A stretch of DNA of 64,000 nt from the NCBI RefSeq assembly GCF_003362805.1, contig NZ_QNQT01000001.1, positions 248,001 to 312,000 of the forward strand. Direction: 5' to 3'. The notes beneath the pieces were generated by a model. It worked only from the letters and a program-made list of their open reading frames with translations, was not told the DNA's origin and ran no database searches. The DNA comes from Neobacillus piezotolerans (GTDB lineage Bacteria > Bacillota > Bacilli > Bacillales > Cytobacillaceae). Position numbers and translations under genes: made by a program. This document shows positions 45,097 through 53,900 of this stretch, piece after piece. Within the stretch, counting starts at the first letter, position 1. Every line of letters starts with the position of its first letter.

Positions 45097-45882
45097 ATGG
45101 GCAAGACCATTTTTATTACAGGAGCCGGAAGCGGGCTAGGGAGAGGTGCGGCGATTGGCTTGGCAAGGAAAGGGCACCGGGTTATCGCGACCACCGAATT
45201 GACTTCCCAAAAAACTGACTTGCTGCGGGAAGCTATGGATCTGGGTTTGGATATCGATGTGTTCAAACTCGATATTACAAATGCAAGGGATCGTAATGAG
45301 ATTCTCAAATATGACTTTGACGTGTTTGTCGCCAATGCAGCCATAAATGAAAGGGGGCCACTCGCTGAAGTGCCGATGGACCGCTTCCGGGAGATTTTCG
45401 AAGTAAATGTTTTCGCAACGCTTGAAACGGTCCAGTTGGCAGTAAAAAAGCTAGTTGAATTAGGAAATGGGAAAATTGTGTTCATGAGTTCCATGGCGGG
45501 AATCATGGCGTCTCCTTATGGCGGCCCTTACGCAGCCACGAAACATGCGATCGAGGCCATTGCGCAAACACTGAAGCAGGAGCTTGAAGGTTTCGGAGTG
45601 AAGGTTGCGACCATTAATCCGGGAGCTTTTAACACAGGCTTTAACGACCGCGCCGCCGAAGAACTATGGAAATGGTACGATGAAGAGAAGAATTTTACGA
45701 AGAAAGAGGATCTGTTAAAGGCGGAAGAAGGATTGAAAAACCAATTTGATCCACAGGATATGATTGAAAAAATGGTTGAAGTCATTCCGGCGGACACGCA
45801 TCCATTCGGGACCGCCTATCCCGAGGAAACTGAAAAGCAAATGAAGGAAACGGAAAAAAAGTGGTGGGAGAAAGAGATTTAA
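45097..45882 (+). CDS. Short-chain dehydrogenase/reductase
   Basis: 261 residues. Classical SDR: cofactor loop TGAGSGLGRG (about 8-17), VANAAIN (NNAG equivalent), catalytic Ser in FMSSMAG and Tyr/Lys in YAATKHA. The protein ends in a Lys/Glu-rich helix. The substrate is unknown. ATG at 45097 follows AGGAGGGA. It is intact, unlike the SDR remnant near 26.6 kb. Confidence 0.88.
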   Translation: MGKTIFITGAGSGLGRGAAIGLARKGHRVIATTELTSQKTDLLREAMDLGLDIDVFKLDITNARDRNEILKYDFDVFVANAAINERGPLAEVPMDRFREIFEVNVFATLETVQLAVKKLVELGNGKIVFMSSMAGIMASPYGGPYAATKHAIEAIAQTLKQELEGFGVKVATINPGAFNTGFNDRAAEELWKWYDEEKNFTKKEDLLKAEEGLKNQFDPQDMIEKMVEVIPADTHPFGTAYPEETEKQMKETEKKWWEKEI

Positions 45883-45898
45883 TTATATTTTTCGAAAT

Positions 45899-45931
45899 GG
45901 AGCCCGTGCTTTGCATGGGCTTTCTTTTTTA
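45899..45931 (+). terminator. Terminator of SDR gene
   Basis: AGCCCGTGC pairs with GCATGGGCT around TTT, followed by a T-rich tail. Confidence 0.8.
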
Positions 45932-45993
45932 AAAAACATATATCTTGCTGTTTAAGCAGAAAATAGGGTACAACCAACACTATGGGAGTGGCA

Positions 45994-46746
45994 ATGATGA
46001 AAAAAACGCTGATAGCTATTTGTTCCCTGCTCATCCTTGCCATGACGATGGCAAAACCATCGCTGGCGAATGAAATAAAACGGTGGAAGTTCGAGAAAAC
46101 CGGCCTTGTTTTCTGGAAAGCGGATACGAAAGAAAAGCTGATTGCGCTAACCTTCGACGATGGGCCAGATCCGCTTTATACAACCCAAATTCTGAATATG
46201 ATGAAAAAATACGATGCGAAAGGAACCTTTTTTGTCATTGGAAAAGAAGCGGAGCGATTTCCCGAAATACTAAAGCGCCAGACAAAAGAGGGCCATGAAA
46301 TTGCCAATCATACGTACCGGCATACATTTAGGGATATGAAAAATCCCGATGTCCTTAAAGCGGAACTACGGAAAAATAGCGACCTGATCAAAAGAATAAC
46401 CGGCAAGGCCCCGACGTTGTTTCGTCCAATCGCCGGATATTATGACAGACAAATCATTGAGACATCGCTAGGAAGCGGCTATTATGTTGTACTTTGGACA
46501 TGGCATCAAGATACGAGGGACTGGAAGAAGCCGGGTGCCAAAAGAATCGCGAAAACTGTCCTTTTCAATTCAAAACCCGGAGACATTGTCATTCTTCATG
46601 ATGCAGGGGGTGACAGATCCCAAACGGTGAAAGCGGTCGAGTATATCTTGGAAGGCCTGTACAAAAAAGGCTATAAATGTGTAACCGTTTCCGAACTGCT
46701 TTCCCATTCGAGTTCGGTAGTGCCCGTCTTATTACTAAATCCTTAA
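45994..46746 (+). CDS. Secreted polysaccharide deacetylase (NodB domain)
   Basis: About 250 residues. Signal peptide (about 1-25), then a NodB homology domain with TFDDGPDP (motif 1, catalytic and metal Asp), HTYRHTF (motif 2, metal His pair), WTWHQDTRDW (motif 4 region) and ILHDAGG (motif 5 His). Motif 3 reads FRPIAGYYD, where peptidoglycan and chitin deacetylases usually have RPPYG. Removes acetyl groups from cell-wall or chitin-type glycans outside the cell. ATG at 45994 or 45997 follows GGGAG; ATG at 45982 contains that site. Confidence 0.88.
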   Translation: MMKKTLIAICSLLILAMTMAKPSLANEIKRWKFEKTGLVFWKADTKEKLIALTFDDGPDPLYTTQILNMMKKYDAKGTFFVIGKEAERFPEILKRQTKEGHEIANHTYRHTFRDMKNPDVLKAELRKNSDLIKRITGKAPTLFRPIAGYYDRQIIETSLGSGYYVVLWTWHQDTRDWKKPGAKRIAKTVLFNSKPGDIVILHDAGGDRSQTVKAVEYILEGLYKKGYKCVTVSELLSHSSSVVPVLLLNP

Positions 46747-46848
46747 CGTAATTCCTATATAAAAAGGTATTTTTCTCACTTGTTCCCCTTAACGTTTGTG
46801 TTATATTTTGGATATATAGACTAAAATTTAATGCTGGGGGAAACAGGG

Positions 46849-47577
46849 ATGAGAAAGCCTGTAATTGGAATTACTGCTGCTTATGTAAAGCATAACGAAA
46901 ATATGGAAGGCGTCTATGTCCATCATGATTATCACAAGACAGTGGCCGCCAATGGAGGAATTCCAATCATTCTTCCATACATCAACCCGGAAATGGCGTT
47001 TGAAATGCTCGGGTTGGTTGATGCGGTCATTCTTAGCGGCGGGGAGGATGTCGATCCAAATTTGTACGGCCAGGATCCGCAACGCAATCTGGGCCGGACT
47101 ATTTTGGAAAGGGATTTAGTTGAAATTGCAATCGCGAAGTATGCGATTGAACATGATACTCCACTGCTGGGCATCTGCAGAGGCAGCCAAATTCTGAATG
47201 TCGCACTTGGCGGGACATTGATTCAGGACATTCCGAGCCAGGCTCCGGAATCCATCCAGCATACCCAAAAAGTTGCAAGGAATAAGGACTCCCATTGGGT
47301 TTCAATATCACCGGACAGCAAGCTGCATCAAATTTTGGGCACTGACCGTGTTCGCGTGAACAGCATCCACCATCAGGCATTGGACAAGGTAGCGGACGAT
47401 TTGCGCGTAGTTGCGCGTTCAGCTGATGGCATTGTCGAAGCGGTTGAATACGCCAAACCATCCAGATTCACGGTTGGCGTCCAGTGGCACCCTGAATCGC
47501 TCGCTCCAAATGATGAAGCCATGAACCGATTGTTCAAGGAATTCATTGCAAGCAGCGCAATGGTCCCCGTTATATAA
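46849..47577 (+). CDS. PuuD-type gamma-glutamyl hydrolase (class I glutamine amidotransferase)
   Basis: 242 residues. Peptidase C26 family with nucleophile Cys in GICRGSQIL, an Asp/Gly-rich loop LSGGEDVDP, and His-x-Glu in VQWHPESL. Family members hydrolyse gamma-glutamyl-GABA or similar gamma-glutamyl amides. No other putrescine genes are adjacent. ATG at 46849 is preceded by GGGGGAAA; ATG at 46831 lies ahead of that site. Confidence 0.88.
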   Translation: MRKPVIGITAAYVKHNENMEGVYVHHDYHKTVAANGGIPIILPYINPEMAFEMLGLVDAVILSGGEDVDPNLYGQDPQRNLGRTILERDLVEIAIAKYAIEHDTPLLGICRGSQILNVALGGTLIQDIPSQAPESIQHTQKVARNKDSHWVSISPDSKLHQILGTDRVRVNSIHHQALDKVADDLRVVARSADGIVEAVEYAKPSRFTVGVQWHPESLAPNDEAMNRLFKEFIASSAMVPVI

Positions 47578-47703
47578 AAAAGTGAATCCGAAATCACAGG
47601 AGATGGTATCGCGCCGTTTCCTGTTTTTAATTTTGCGGAAAAATTAGTAGTCTCAAAAAATGAAAAGTGGGAATAGAAAAGTTCGAAAATTTTAAAAATT
47701 ACC

Positions 47704-47733
47704 TTGACACAATCATATACAGATAAGTAATAT
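47704..47733 (+). promoter_or_regulatory. Promoter of the nine-gene catabolic operon
   Basis: TTGACA (47704-47709) and TAATAT (47728-47733), 18-nt spacing. The first operator palindrome begins 5 nt after the -10, so a bound repressor would block the promoter. Confidence 0.65.
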
Positions 47734-47738
47734 GATAA

Positions 47739-47935
47739 GTAACCGTTTACATATCCAAAAAAATGAAAATGTGTATATGTTTTCAATATCTTCTTTTAAG
47801 ATGGGACCGGTTACATAACCATCATTATATGATCGATTCCAAGAATGTACCTTAATAAGTGACCAGTTACATACATGGTTTGCTTAATAAGTGACCGGTT
47901 ACATACATGGTTTGCTTAATAAGTGACCGGTTACA
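47739..47935. promoter_or_regulatory. Array of five LacI-type operator palindromes
   Basis: Sites with the pattern GTNACCGGTTAC: 47739-47750 (GTAACCGTTTAC), 47803-47814 (GGGACCGGTTAC), 47860-47871 (GTGACCAGTTAC), 47892-47903 and 47924-47935 (both GTGACCGGTTAC). The centre CG with symmetric arms is typical of LacI-family operators. The LacI gene at 57259 is the likely partner. The first site also resembles a CcpA cre box. Confidence 0.7.
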
Positions 47936-47937
47936 CT
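47852..47937. repeat. Tandem 32-bp repeat carrying the last three operators
   Basis: CTTAATAAGTGACC, then RGTTACATACATGGTTTG, at 47852-47883 and 47884-47915, then 22 nt of a third unit from 47916. The 32-bp spacing (about three helical turns) places the three operators on the same face of the DNA. Confidence 0.85.
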
Positions 47938-47972
47938 TTATGGATAGTTGAAACTAATAGAGGTGAAAATTT

Positions 47973-49328
47973 ATGGATATCAAAATACTAGCTCCATGCG
48001 GAATGCTGGGTTATGGTTTTCCGGAAGAATCCTTCTTAAGGGGAATGGATGAGAACCCTCATGCAATCGTGGTTGACGCTGGATCAACTGATGCGGGACC
48101 TCATAAATTGGGAGCTGGAGTATCGATAGTCAGCCGAAGGGCTTTAAAGAAAGATTTACAAATTATGATAACAAACGGCTTACAGAGAGAGATTCCTATT
48201 ATTATAGGATCCGCCGGCGGAGCCGGGGCTAGAGTCCATGTGGAATCAACCATTGAGATCATAAAAGAGATTCTCAATGAGAAGAAATTGTCAGCTTCGA
48301 TGGCCATTATATGGGCAGACATAGAAAAGGAAATGGTTATTTCTGCTTTGGAGAAAGGGAAACTGACACCTTTAAGCCCAAACGTTCCTGAGCTGGATTT
48401 CAATGTAATAGAAGAAACAAACGGTATAGTCGCCCAAATGGGCCATACACCAATACTTGAAGCACTTCAAAGTCAGGCCGATATTATCATATGCGGCCGT
48501 GCTTATGATCCTTCTCCCTTTGCGGCAGTTGGAATCTTCCATGGCAAAGATCCAGGCTTATCCTATCATCTTGGAAAAATATTGGAGTGTGGCGCGCTTT
48601 GTGCAGAACCAGGGACCACTAAGGATTCTATTCTTGGAACTATAAAAGATTCATCTTTTACGGTTAAATCCCTCAATCCTGTAAGAAAGTGCACTCCACT
48701 ATCTGTAGCAGCACATACTTTCTATGAAAAAGAACATCCTTATATCCTCCATGGTCCAGGTTTTACTCTCGACCTCAGCAAATGTACGTTCAATGATATT
48801 GGCAATGGTGTTGTAGAAGTGGAAAACAGCCATTACATTGAAGCCGACAATTATAATATAAAACTTGAAGGAGCAAGAAAAATTGCTTACCGGACAATTG
48901 TGTTTGCTGGAATAAGAGATCCGATATTGCTTGCTAACATCGATAACATTGAGCAAAGGGTTGAGGAGCAGGTTAGAGAATATTATCAAGAAATCTCACA
49001 GGGCGAATATAGCATTCGATTTAACAATTACGGTATAAATGCCGTCTTGGGACCTAGAGAAACAGAGGTATTCACCGGTCACGAAATCGGGGTTCTAATA
49101 GAGGTCAATGCAAAGACACAGGAGTTGGCAAATTCACTTTGTGCAACTGTACGATCTACATTTCTTCATTTTGGACATGAAAAAAGGAAGTCCACCGCAG
49201 GTAACCTCGCCTTTCCATTTGCCCCGAGTGACATTGAATTCGGGCCGGTCTATGAATTTTCCGTCTACCACTTGATGGAAATTACCGAGAGCCCTTTTGC
49301 TATTGAATACACTGGGGAGGGGTTGTAG
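47973..49328 (+). CDS. AtuA-like protein (DUF1446)
   Basis: 451 residues. Matches the DUF1446/AtuA family, named for a gene of acyclic terpene use, with no known biochemical reaction. Diagnostic parts: VVDAGSTDAGPHKLGAG, IIIGSAGGAGARVHVEST, ADIIICGRAYDPSPFAAVG, and the C-terminal half with PRETEVFTGHEIGVLIEVNA. First gene of the operon, behind the operator array. ATG at 47973 follows GAGGTGAAA. Its stop overlaps the next start. Confidence 0.85.
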   Translation: MDIKILAPCGMLGYGFPEESFLRGMDENPHAIVVDAGSTDAGPHKLGAGVSIVSRRALKKDLQIMITNGLQREIPIIIGSAGGAGARVHVESTIEIIKEILNEKKLSASMAIIWADIEKEMVISALEKGKLTPLSPNVPELDFNVIEETNGIVAQMGHTPILEALQSQADIIICGRAYDPSPFAAVGIFHGKDPGLSYHLGKILECGALCAEPGTTKDSILGTIKDSSFTVKSLNPVRKCTPLSVAAHTFYEKEHPYILHGPGFTLDLSKCTFNDIGNGVVEVENSHYIEADNYNIKLEGARKIAYRTIVFAGIRDPILLANIDNIEQRVEEQVREYYQEISQGEYSIRFNNYGINAVLGPRETEVFTGHEIGVLIEVNAKTQELANSLCATVRSTFLHFGHEKRKSTAGNLAFPFAPSDIEFGPVYEFSVYHLMEITESPFAIEYTGEGL

Positions 49329-49639
49329 TGGAAAAACTATACGAATTGGCGAAAGTGCTCCGAAGCAAGAATTCAGGACCGTTCGAGCTTACTCTCGATA
49401 TCCTTTTTGACGATAAAGAAAAATATGACCATGTTAAAAACTCCGGCAAATTGACAGCTGAATCCGTAAGCGTACTATACCACGTCGAGATTGAGTCGAT
49501 TAGACATCTGGTGTTTTTTGACCAGGCGCTGGGCATTAAAATCACCCTTTTGAGGGAAGTTTCCTCCGGCACCATCGGGGACAGGGACGTATACGGAGCA
49601 CAGCAACATGCCCCTTTGATGAATATCTTAATAGACTAG
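49328..49639 (+). CDS. DUF4387 protein, partner of AtuA-like protein
   Basis: 103 residues. DUF4387 proteins are encoded next to, or fused with, AtuA/DUF1446 proteins. Family segments: ELAKVLRSKNSGPFELTLDI and YGAQQHAPLMNILID at the end. GTG at 49328 overlaps the stop of the preceding gene by one base, behind GGGGAGGGG, so the two are made in step and probably form one complex. Confidence 0.82.
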   Translation: MEKLYELAKVLRSKNSGPFELTLDILFDDKEKYDHVKNSGKLTAESVSVLYHVEIESIRHLVFFDQALGIKITLLREVSSGTIGDRDVYGAQQHAPLMNILID

Positions 49640-49648
49640 GTGATGAAC

Positions 49649-50545
49649 ATGAAAAAGATTGCTGTTGTAGGCAGCCTGAACATTGATTATTTCGTGGAAA
49701 CTGATATTTTCCCTTCAACAGGGGAGACAATTATGGGGAAAGGATTTTTCATGTCAGTTGGGGGGAAGGGGGCCAATCAGGCTGTTGCCGCAGCGCGCCT
49801 TGGAGGTAAAGTATCCATGTTTGGCTCTGTTGGGAATGATGATAATGGCAAGCTCTTAATCGGAAAAATGGAAAAAGAAGGAGTGAATGTCAGTCACCTT
49901 AACAAGGTAGAGGGAAGCAATACTGGAGTGGCATTCATAGAAATTTGCAACTCGGAAAACCGGATCCTCGTTATTTCCGGCGCCAATCAGCATACTAATA
50001 TTCAATATATTAATAGAATTCAGGATCGGTTGTTGGAGCATGACATTATCCTGTTTCAGCTGGAGACTCCTCTTTCAATGATAGAGTATATTATTCCGAT
50101 TCTTGCAAAAGAAGGAAAGACAATTATCTTGAATCCCGCGCCAGCCTGCCAGCTAAGCAGTGAATTGATTGCGAACGTCACTTTTCTTACGCCAAATGAG
50201 CATGAGTATCCATTGGTCCTTAATGAAAAGGGAGAGCTTAAGGAAACCCTTGAAAAGCATCCTAACAAAGTAATCGTGACATGTGGATCACGAGGAGTAT
50301 ACTTCCATGAGGGAAAAGGATTAATCAAGGTCCCGGCTATTCAGGTTGAAGCTGTGGATACTACAGGTGCGGGAGATACTTTTTCCGGCGCATTTACTTT
50401 AGCACTTTCTGAAGGGAGGACAATTGAAGAGAGCATAAGATTTGGTACTATCGCAGCAGGGCTCTCAGTAAGGAAAAAAGGCGCGCAGACTGGAATGCCA
50501 ACGAGGAAGGAAATGGAGCATTTCATTAAAGAGGAGCTTGTATAG
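49649..50545 (+). CDS. PfkB-family sugar kinase (ribokinase-like)
   Basis: 298 residues. N-terminal GSLNIDYFVETD, the substrate loop GGKGANQAVAAARLGG, and the anion-hole/catalytic signature DTTGAGDTFSGAFTLAL mark a ribokinase-type enzyme. Phosphorylates ribose or a related sugar or nucleoside with ATP. ATG at 49649 is 6 nt after AGGTG; upstream GTG (49640) and ATG (49643) overlap that site. In this operon it would take the sugar freed by the glycohydrolase-type enzymes. Confidence 0.88.
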   Translation: MKKIAVVGSLNIDYFVETDIFPSTGETIMGKGFFMSVGGKGANQAVAAARLGGKVSMFGSVGNDDNGKLLIGKMEKEGVNVSHLNKVEGSNTGVAFIEICNSENRILVISGANQHTNIQYINRIQDRLLEHDIILFQLETPLSMIEYIIPILAKEGKTIILNPAPACQLSSELIANVTFLTPNEHEYPLVLNEKGELKETLEKHPNKVIVTCGSRGVYFHEGKGLIKVPAIQVEAVDTTGAGDTFSGAFTLALSEGRTIEESIRFGTIAAGLSVRKKGAQTGMPTRKEMEHFIKEELV

Positions 50546-50548
50546 GGA

Positions 50549-51442
50549 ATGGGAATATTGCAGCGAATAAGAAAAGATTGGGTTTTGTATGTGATGCTGT
50601 TGCCTGCGCTTTTGTATTTTGGACTTTTCAATGTCATTCCTCTGATTGGAATGAAGCTTGCGTTCCAGGATTATCGGATAATCGGCGATAACGTCTGGGT
50701 GGGGCTGAAACACTTTAAGATTTTGTTTAGTTCACCGGCCTTTATGGATGTCCTCAAAAATACTGTAATTCTTTCAACAATGAAAATGGTTTTCTTTTTT
50801 CCGGTGCCAATTATACTTTCTATCATCATAAATGAAGTCAGGAACGGACCATTCCGAAAATATGTCCAATCTATTATTTATCTGCCGCACTTTTTATCTT
50901 GGGTAGTTATTGCGGGGATTTGGATAAGCTTCCTGAATCCAGGGGATGGTGGAATCAATGTTATAAGGAATTTTTTCAACTTGCCTTCCCTTGATTTCAT
51001 GACAAGCAAGGATCATATCCGTTGGGTGCTGGTGTTTCAGGAAATGTGGCGCAGCGCGGGTTGGGATTCTATCATTTACCTGGCGGCCATTATGAAAATC
51101 AGCCCGTCTCTTTACGAAGCGGCGAAAATTGACGGGGCTTCCCATCTTCAGCAAATGAGGTACATAACGCTCCCGGAATTGAAAGGGACGATTATTACCG
51201 TTTTTATCCTGAATCTCGGCTTTTTCATGAATGCGGGTTTCGACCAGGTTTTCAATATGATCAATCACTCCGTTATTTCTGTCATTGATATTTTGGATAC
51301 TTATGTCTACAGGATAGGTATTTTAAATGGCCAGTATGCATATGCGACAGCAGCGAGTTTGTTCAAGGGAGTCATCGGCGTAATATTGATACTTTCCACC
51401 CACTTTATTGCTAAAAGAGTAAGTGGAAAGGGAGTCTGGTAG
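50549..51442 (+). CDS. ABC transporter permease (LplB-type)
   Basis: 297 residues, six membrane helices. MalF-like carbohydrate permease of the LplB group: starts RKDWVLYVMLLPALLYFGLF and has the EAA loop EAAKIDGASHLQQMRYITLP where the ATPase docks. It begins 3 nt after the kinase gene. Pairs with the next permease. Confidence 0.9.
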   Translation: MGILQRIRKDWVLYVMLLPALLYFGLFNVIPLIGMKLAFQDYRIIGDNVWVGLKHFKILFSSPAFMDVLKNTVILSTMKMVFFFPVPIILSIIINEVRNGPFRKYVQSIIYLPHFLSWVVIAGIWISFLNPGDGGINVIRNFFNLPSLDFMTSKDHIRWVLVFQEMWRSAGWDSIIYLAAIMKISPSLYEAAKIDGASHLQQMRYITLPELKGTIITVFILNLGFFMNAGFDQVFNMINHSVISVIDILDTYVYRIGILNGQYAYATAASLFKGVIGVILILSTHFIAKRVSGKGVW

Positions 51443-51452
51443 GAGGTGGAGT

Positions 51453-52331
51453 ATGCGTAAACTTAATTTCCCGATTTTGCTCATTTATTCAATTCTCTTT
51501 CTGTCTTCCTTAACGGTGCTAGTCCCAATACTTAACCTGCTGGCCATGTCCATATCCGACCCGTTAAAGGTCCACGAGTTAAAAGGGCTGGGCATTTTTC
51601 CGAAAGGTTTTTCATTAATAAATTATAAAGTCCTGTTTTCAAATCCTTTAATAGTTAAGAGTATTTTCAATAGTATTTTTATCACCGTAATTGGAACGGC
51701 ACTCAATCTGTTTTTAACAGCCATGGCAGCTTATGTGCTTGCCAGGACAAATTTTGTTGGTAAAAGGCTAGTGATCCTGCTGTTGATTATCATCATGGTT
51801 TTTGAGCCGGGACTCATCCCGGAATATCTGCTTGTCAAGAACCTTGGTTTATTGAATACATATTGGTCCTTGATTCTATATAAGGCGATTAATGTATTCT
51901 ATCTGTTTATTATGATGAGGTTTTTTGAGGATATTCCTGATAGTATCCTTGAGGCCGCTAGGATTGATGGAGCTGGCCATTTTAGAATCTTCACCAGTAT
52001 AATGCTTCCGCTTTCCAAACCAGCCTTAGCCACACTGGGCCTGTTTTATGGGGTTTTCCATTGGAACGAATATTTCCGGGCTACCATCTATTTAACAGAT
52101 CCTAACAAATGGCCTCTACAGGTTGTTCTAAGGCAATTTGTTGTAGAACGGGATAATACCACGCTTCTTGGGGCACAAAACGTACTTTCGTATGATCAGA
52201 TTGCCAGCCTTGATTTTGCATCCCTTCAGGCAGGCACTATCATTATATCCATTGTACCGCTCCTGCTTTTCTATCCTTTAATCCTAAAGTATTACGCCAA
52301 AGGAGCTCTTGAAGGGGGGGTTAAAGACTAA
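51453..52331 (+). CDS. ABC transporter permease (LplC/YtcP-type)
   Basis: 292 residues, six membrane helices, with the EAA loop EAARIDGAGHFRIFTSIMLP. Carbohydrate-type MalG-like permease. ATG at 51453 directly follows AGGAGGTGGAG (51441-51451). No ATP-binding subunit gene occurs in the operon, so a shared ATPase such as MsmX encoded elsewhere is expected, as for the Lpl system. Confidence 0.9.
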   Translation: MRKLNFPILLIYSILFLSSLTVLVPILNLLAMSISDPLKVHELKGLGIFPKGFSLINYKVLFSNPLIVKSIFNSIFITVIGTALNLFLTAMAAYVLARTNFVGKRLVILLLIIIMVFEPGLIPEYLLVKNLGLLNTYWSLILYKAINVFYLFIMMRFFEDIPDSILEAARIDGAGHFRIFTSIMLPLSKPALATLGLFYGVFHWNEYFRATIYLTDPNKWPLQVVLRQFVVERDNTTLLGAQNVLSYDQIASLDFASLQAGTIIISIVPLLLFYPLILKYYAKGALEGGVKD

Positions 52332-52419
52332 TATTTCCCGCTTCAATTCTATTTAATTTGTAGTACCAGCAGAAATTGATAGAGAATGGAAAACATTAAA
52401 CCCTATGGGAGGAATTTTG

Positions 52420-53889
52420 ATGAAGAAGTTGCTGATCGTACTTTTCGCAATGTTATTAATGCTGACTACTGCCTGTTCTGATAAGAAGTCTTCTACTGAT
52501 GAAAAAGACAACAATAAAAAAGAGGGTCCTGTCACGCTTAAGGTTGTTTATAAAGATGAAGGCCCTTCAAACCCTGTAGCCAAGCAATATTTTGAAAGCC
52601 TTTCCAAAGCGCTAAAAGAAGATGAAAACTTGGATGTAACATTTGAACTTGTAGAAATGCCACAAGGAAATTACGCGGAAAAATTGAACCTGCTTCTACT
52701 ATCAGGTGACATTCCCGATATGATTTACTTCCAGGGTGGAGACTTGCAGATTTCTCAGCAAGGGCTTCTAGAAGACCTAACCCCTTATATCGAAAAATCA
52801 AAGAATATCAAAAATATTCTGGAGCCGCACAACAAGAAAAGGCTCGAAAACTATCCTTATCTCCTTTGGATTAAACCGCTTGACTCAAAGGTTCCTGTCA
52901 TGAGGAAAGACTGGTTTGAAAAACTATCAACCTCCCAAGCTTTACTTGATGAGCCGACAGTCGATAATTATTATTCATTTTTTAAAGAAATGGTATCCAA
53001 TCCTCCGGGAGGAGCCAAGAAGCCAACCTACGCGCTTACAGCAGCAGGGGACATCGTGGAAATTGATTTTATCTTCAAGAGGGCTTTCGGCCTATCTCAA
53101 ACTTGGCTTGAAAAAGACGGCAACTATGTTTATGGCAAGGTTTCAGATAACGAAAAGGCAAAGCTTGAATTCTATCAAAAACTCTATAAAGATGGCTTGC
53201 TTGACCCGCAATACCTGACTAAACAATGGGATACAAAAGAAAAAGCATTCTATGATGGCGAAGCAGGTGTCATTGTCGGAACAAATGGGAAAATAATTGA
53301 CATTTATAACGGCAAGATGACTCAGGTTAATGGTGAACAATCAGAAGTAGTTGTTCTTCCTCCTGCGAAAGGTGAAGATCAGGGCTTCACTTCTACTGAT
53401 ATAACAAAAGAATCCAGGGGTATCGCCATTAGCTCTCAGTCCAAACACAAAGATACTGTATTCGCGGTACTTGATTACCTTGCAAGTGAAAAAGGTCAAT
53501 TGCTTGACCGTATTGGTTTTGAAGGTGAACACTACAATGTTACCGACAGCGGCATTGAGCTGACTGACAAATACTATGCTGAATGGTATGCCCGATTCTG
53601 GGAGCCTAGCGAGTTTAAGATGGAAAAACCGTTGAATACTCCGTTATTGAGCGAGCCGGCCCAGAAATCCAGAGATTTGGCTAACCAATTCTACAAAGAA
53701 GATAATGCCTTCATTATTCCTGAGGAATATGCAGCCAACTGGGATGCAATGGAAAACCTTTATAAGGAGTATGCAACAGACATCATAACCGGCAAAAAGC
53801 CAATTAGCGAGTTCGATAAGTTTGTAGCTGAATGGGAAAAAGCCGGAGGTAAAGAAATTACGGAATACGCAAACAAAAACATTAAGTAA
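52420..53889 (+). CDS. Extracellular solute-binding lipoprotein (LplA-type)
   Basis: 489 residues. Lipoprotein signal with lipobox LTTAC (Cys about residue 20), Lys/Asp/Asn-rich linker, then a family 1 solute-binding fold. Captures the substrate outside the membrane for the two permeases. ATG at 52420 lies 7 nt after GGGAGG. The 88-nt gap before it holds no terminator. Confidence 0.9.
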   Translation: MKKLLIVLFAMLLMLTTACSDKKSSTDEKDNNKKEGPVTLKVVYKDEGPSNPVAKQYFESLSKALKEDENLDVTFELVEMPQGNYAEKLNLLLLSGDIPDMIYFQGGDLQISQQGLLEDLTPYIEKSKNIKNILEPHNKKRLENYPYLLWIKPLDSKVPVMRKDWFEKLSTSQALLDEPTVDNYYSFFKEMVSNPPGGAKKPTYALTAAGDIVEIDFIFKRAFGLSQTWLEKDGNYVYGKVSDNEKAKLEFYQKLYKDGLLDPQYLTKQWDTKEKAFYDGEAGVIVGTNGKIIDIYNGKMTQVNGEQSEVVVLPPAKGEDQGFTSTDITKESRGIAISSQSKHKDTVFAVLDYLASEKGQLLDRIGFEGEHYNVTDSGIELTDKYYAEWYARFWEPSEFKMEKPLNTPLLSEPAQKSRDLANQFYKEDNAFIIPEEYAANWDAMENLYKEYATDIITGKKPISEFDKFVAEWEKAGGKEITEYANKNIK

Positions 53890-53900
53890 GGAGTTTAGCC

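Noticed and set aside
47852-47937. Replication-type iterons or a CRISPR fragment
   Set aside because: Each unit carries a LacI-type palindrome next to a promoter; no replication gene is nearby.
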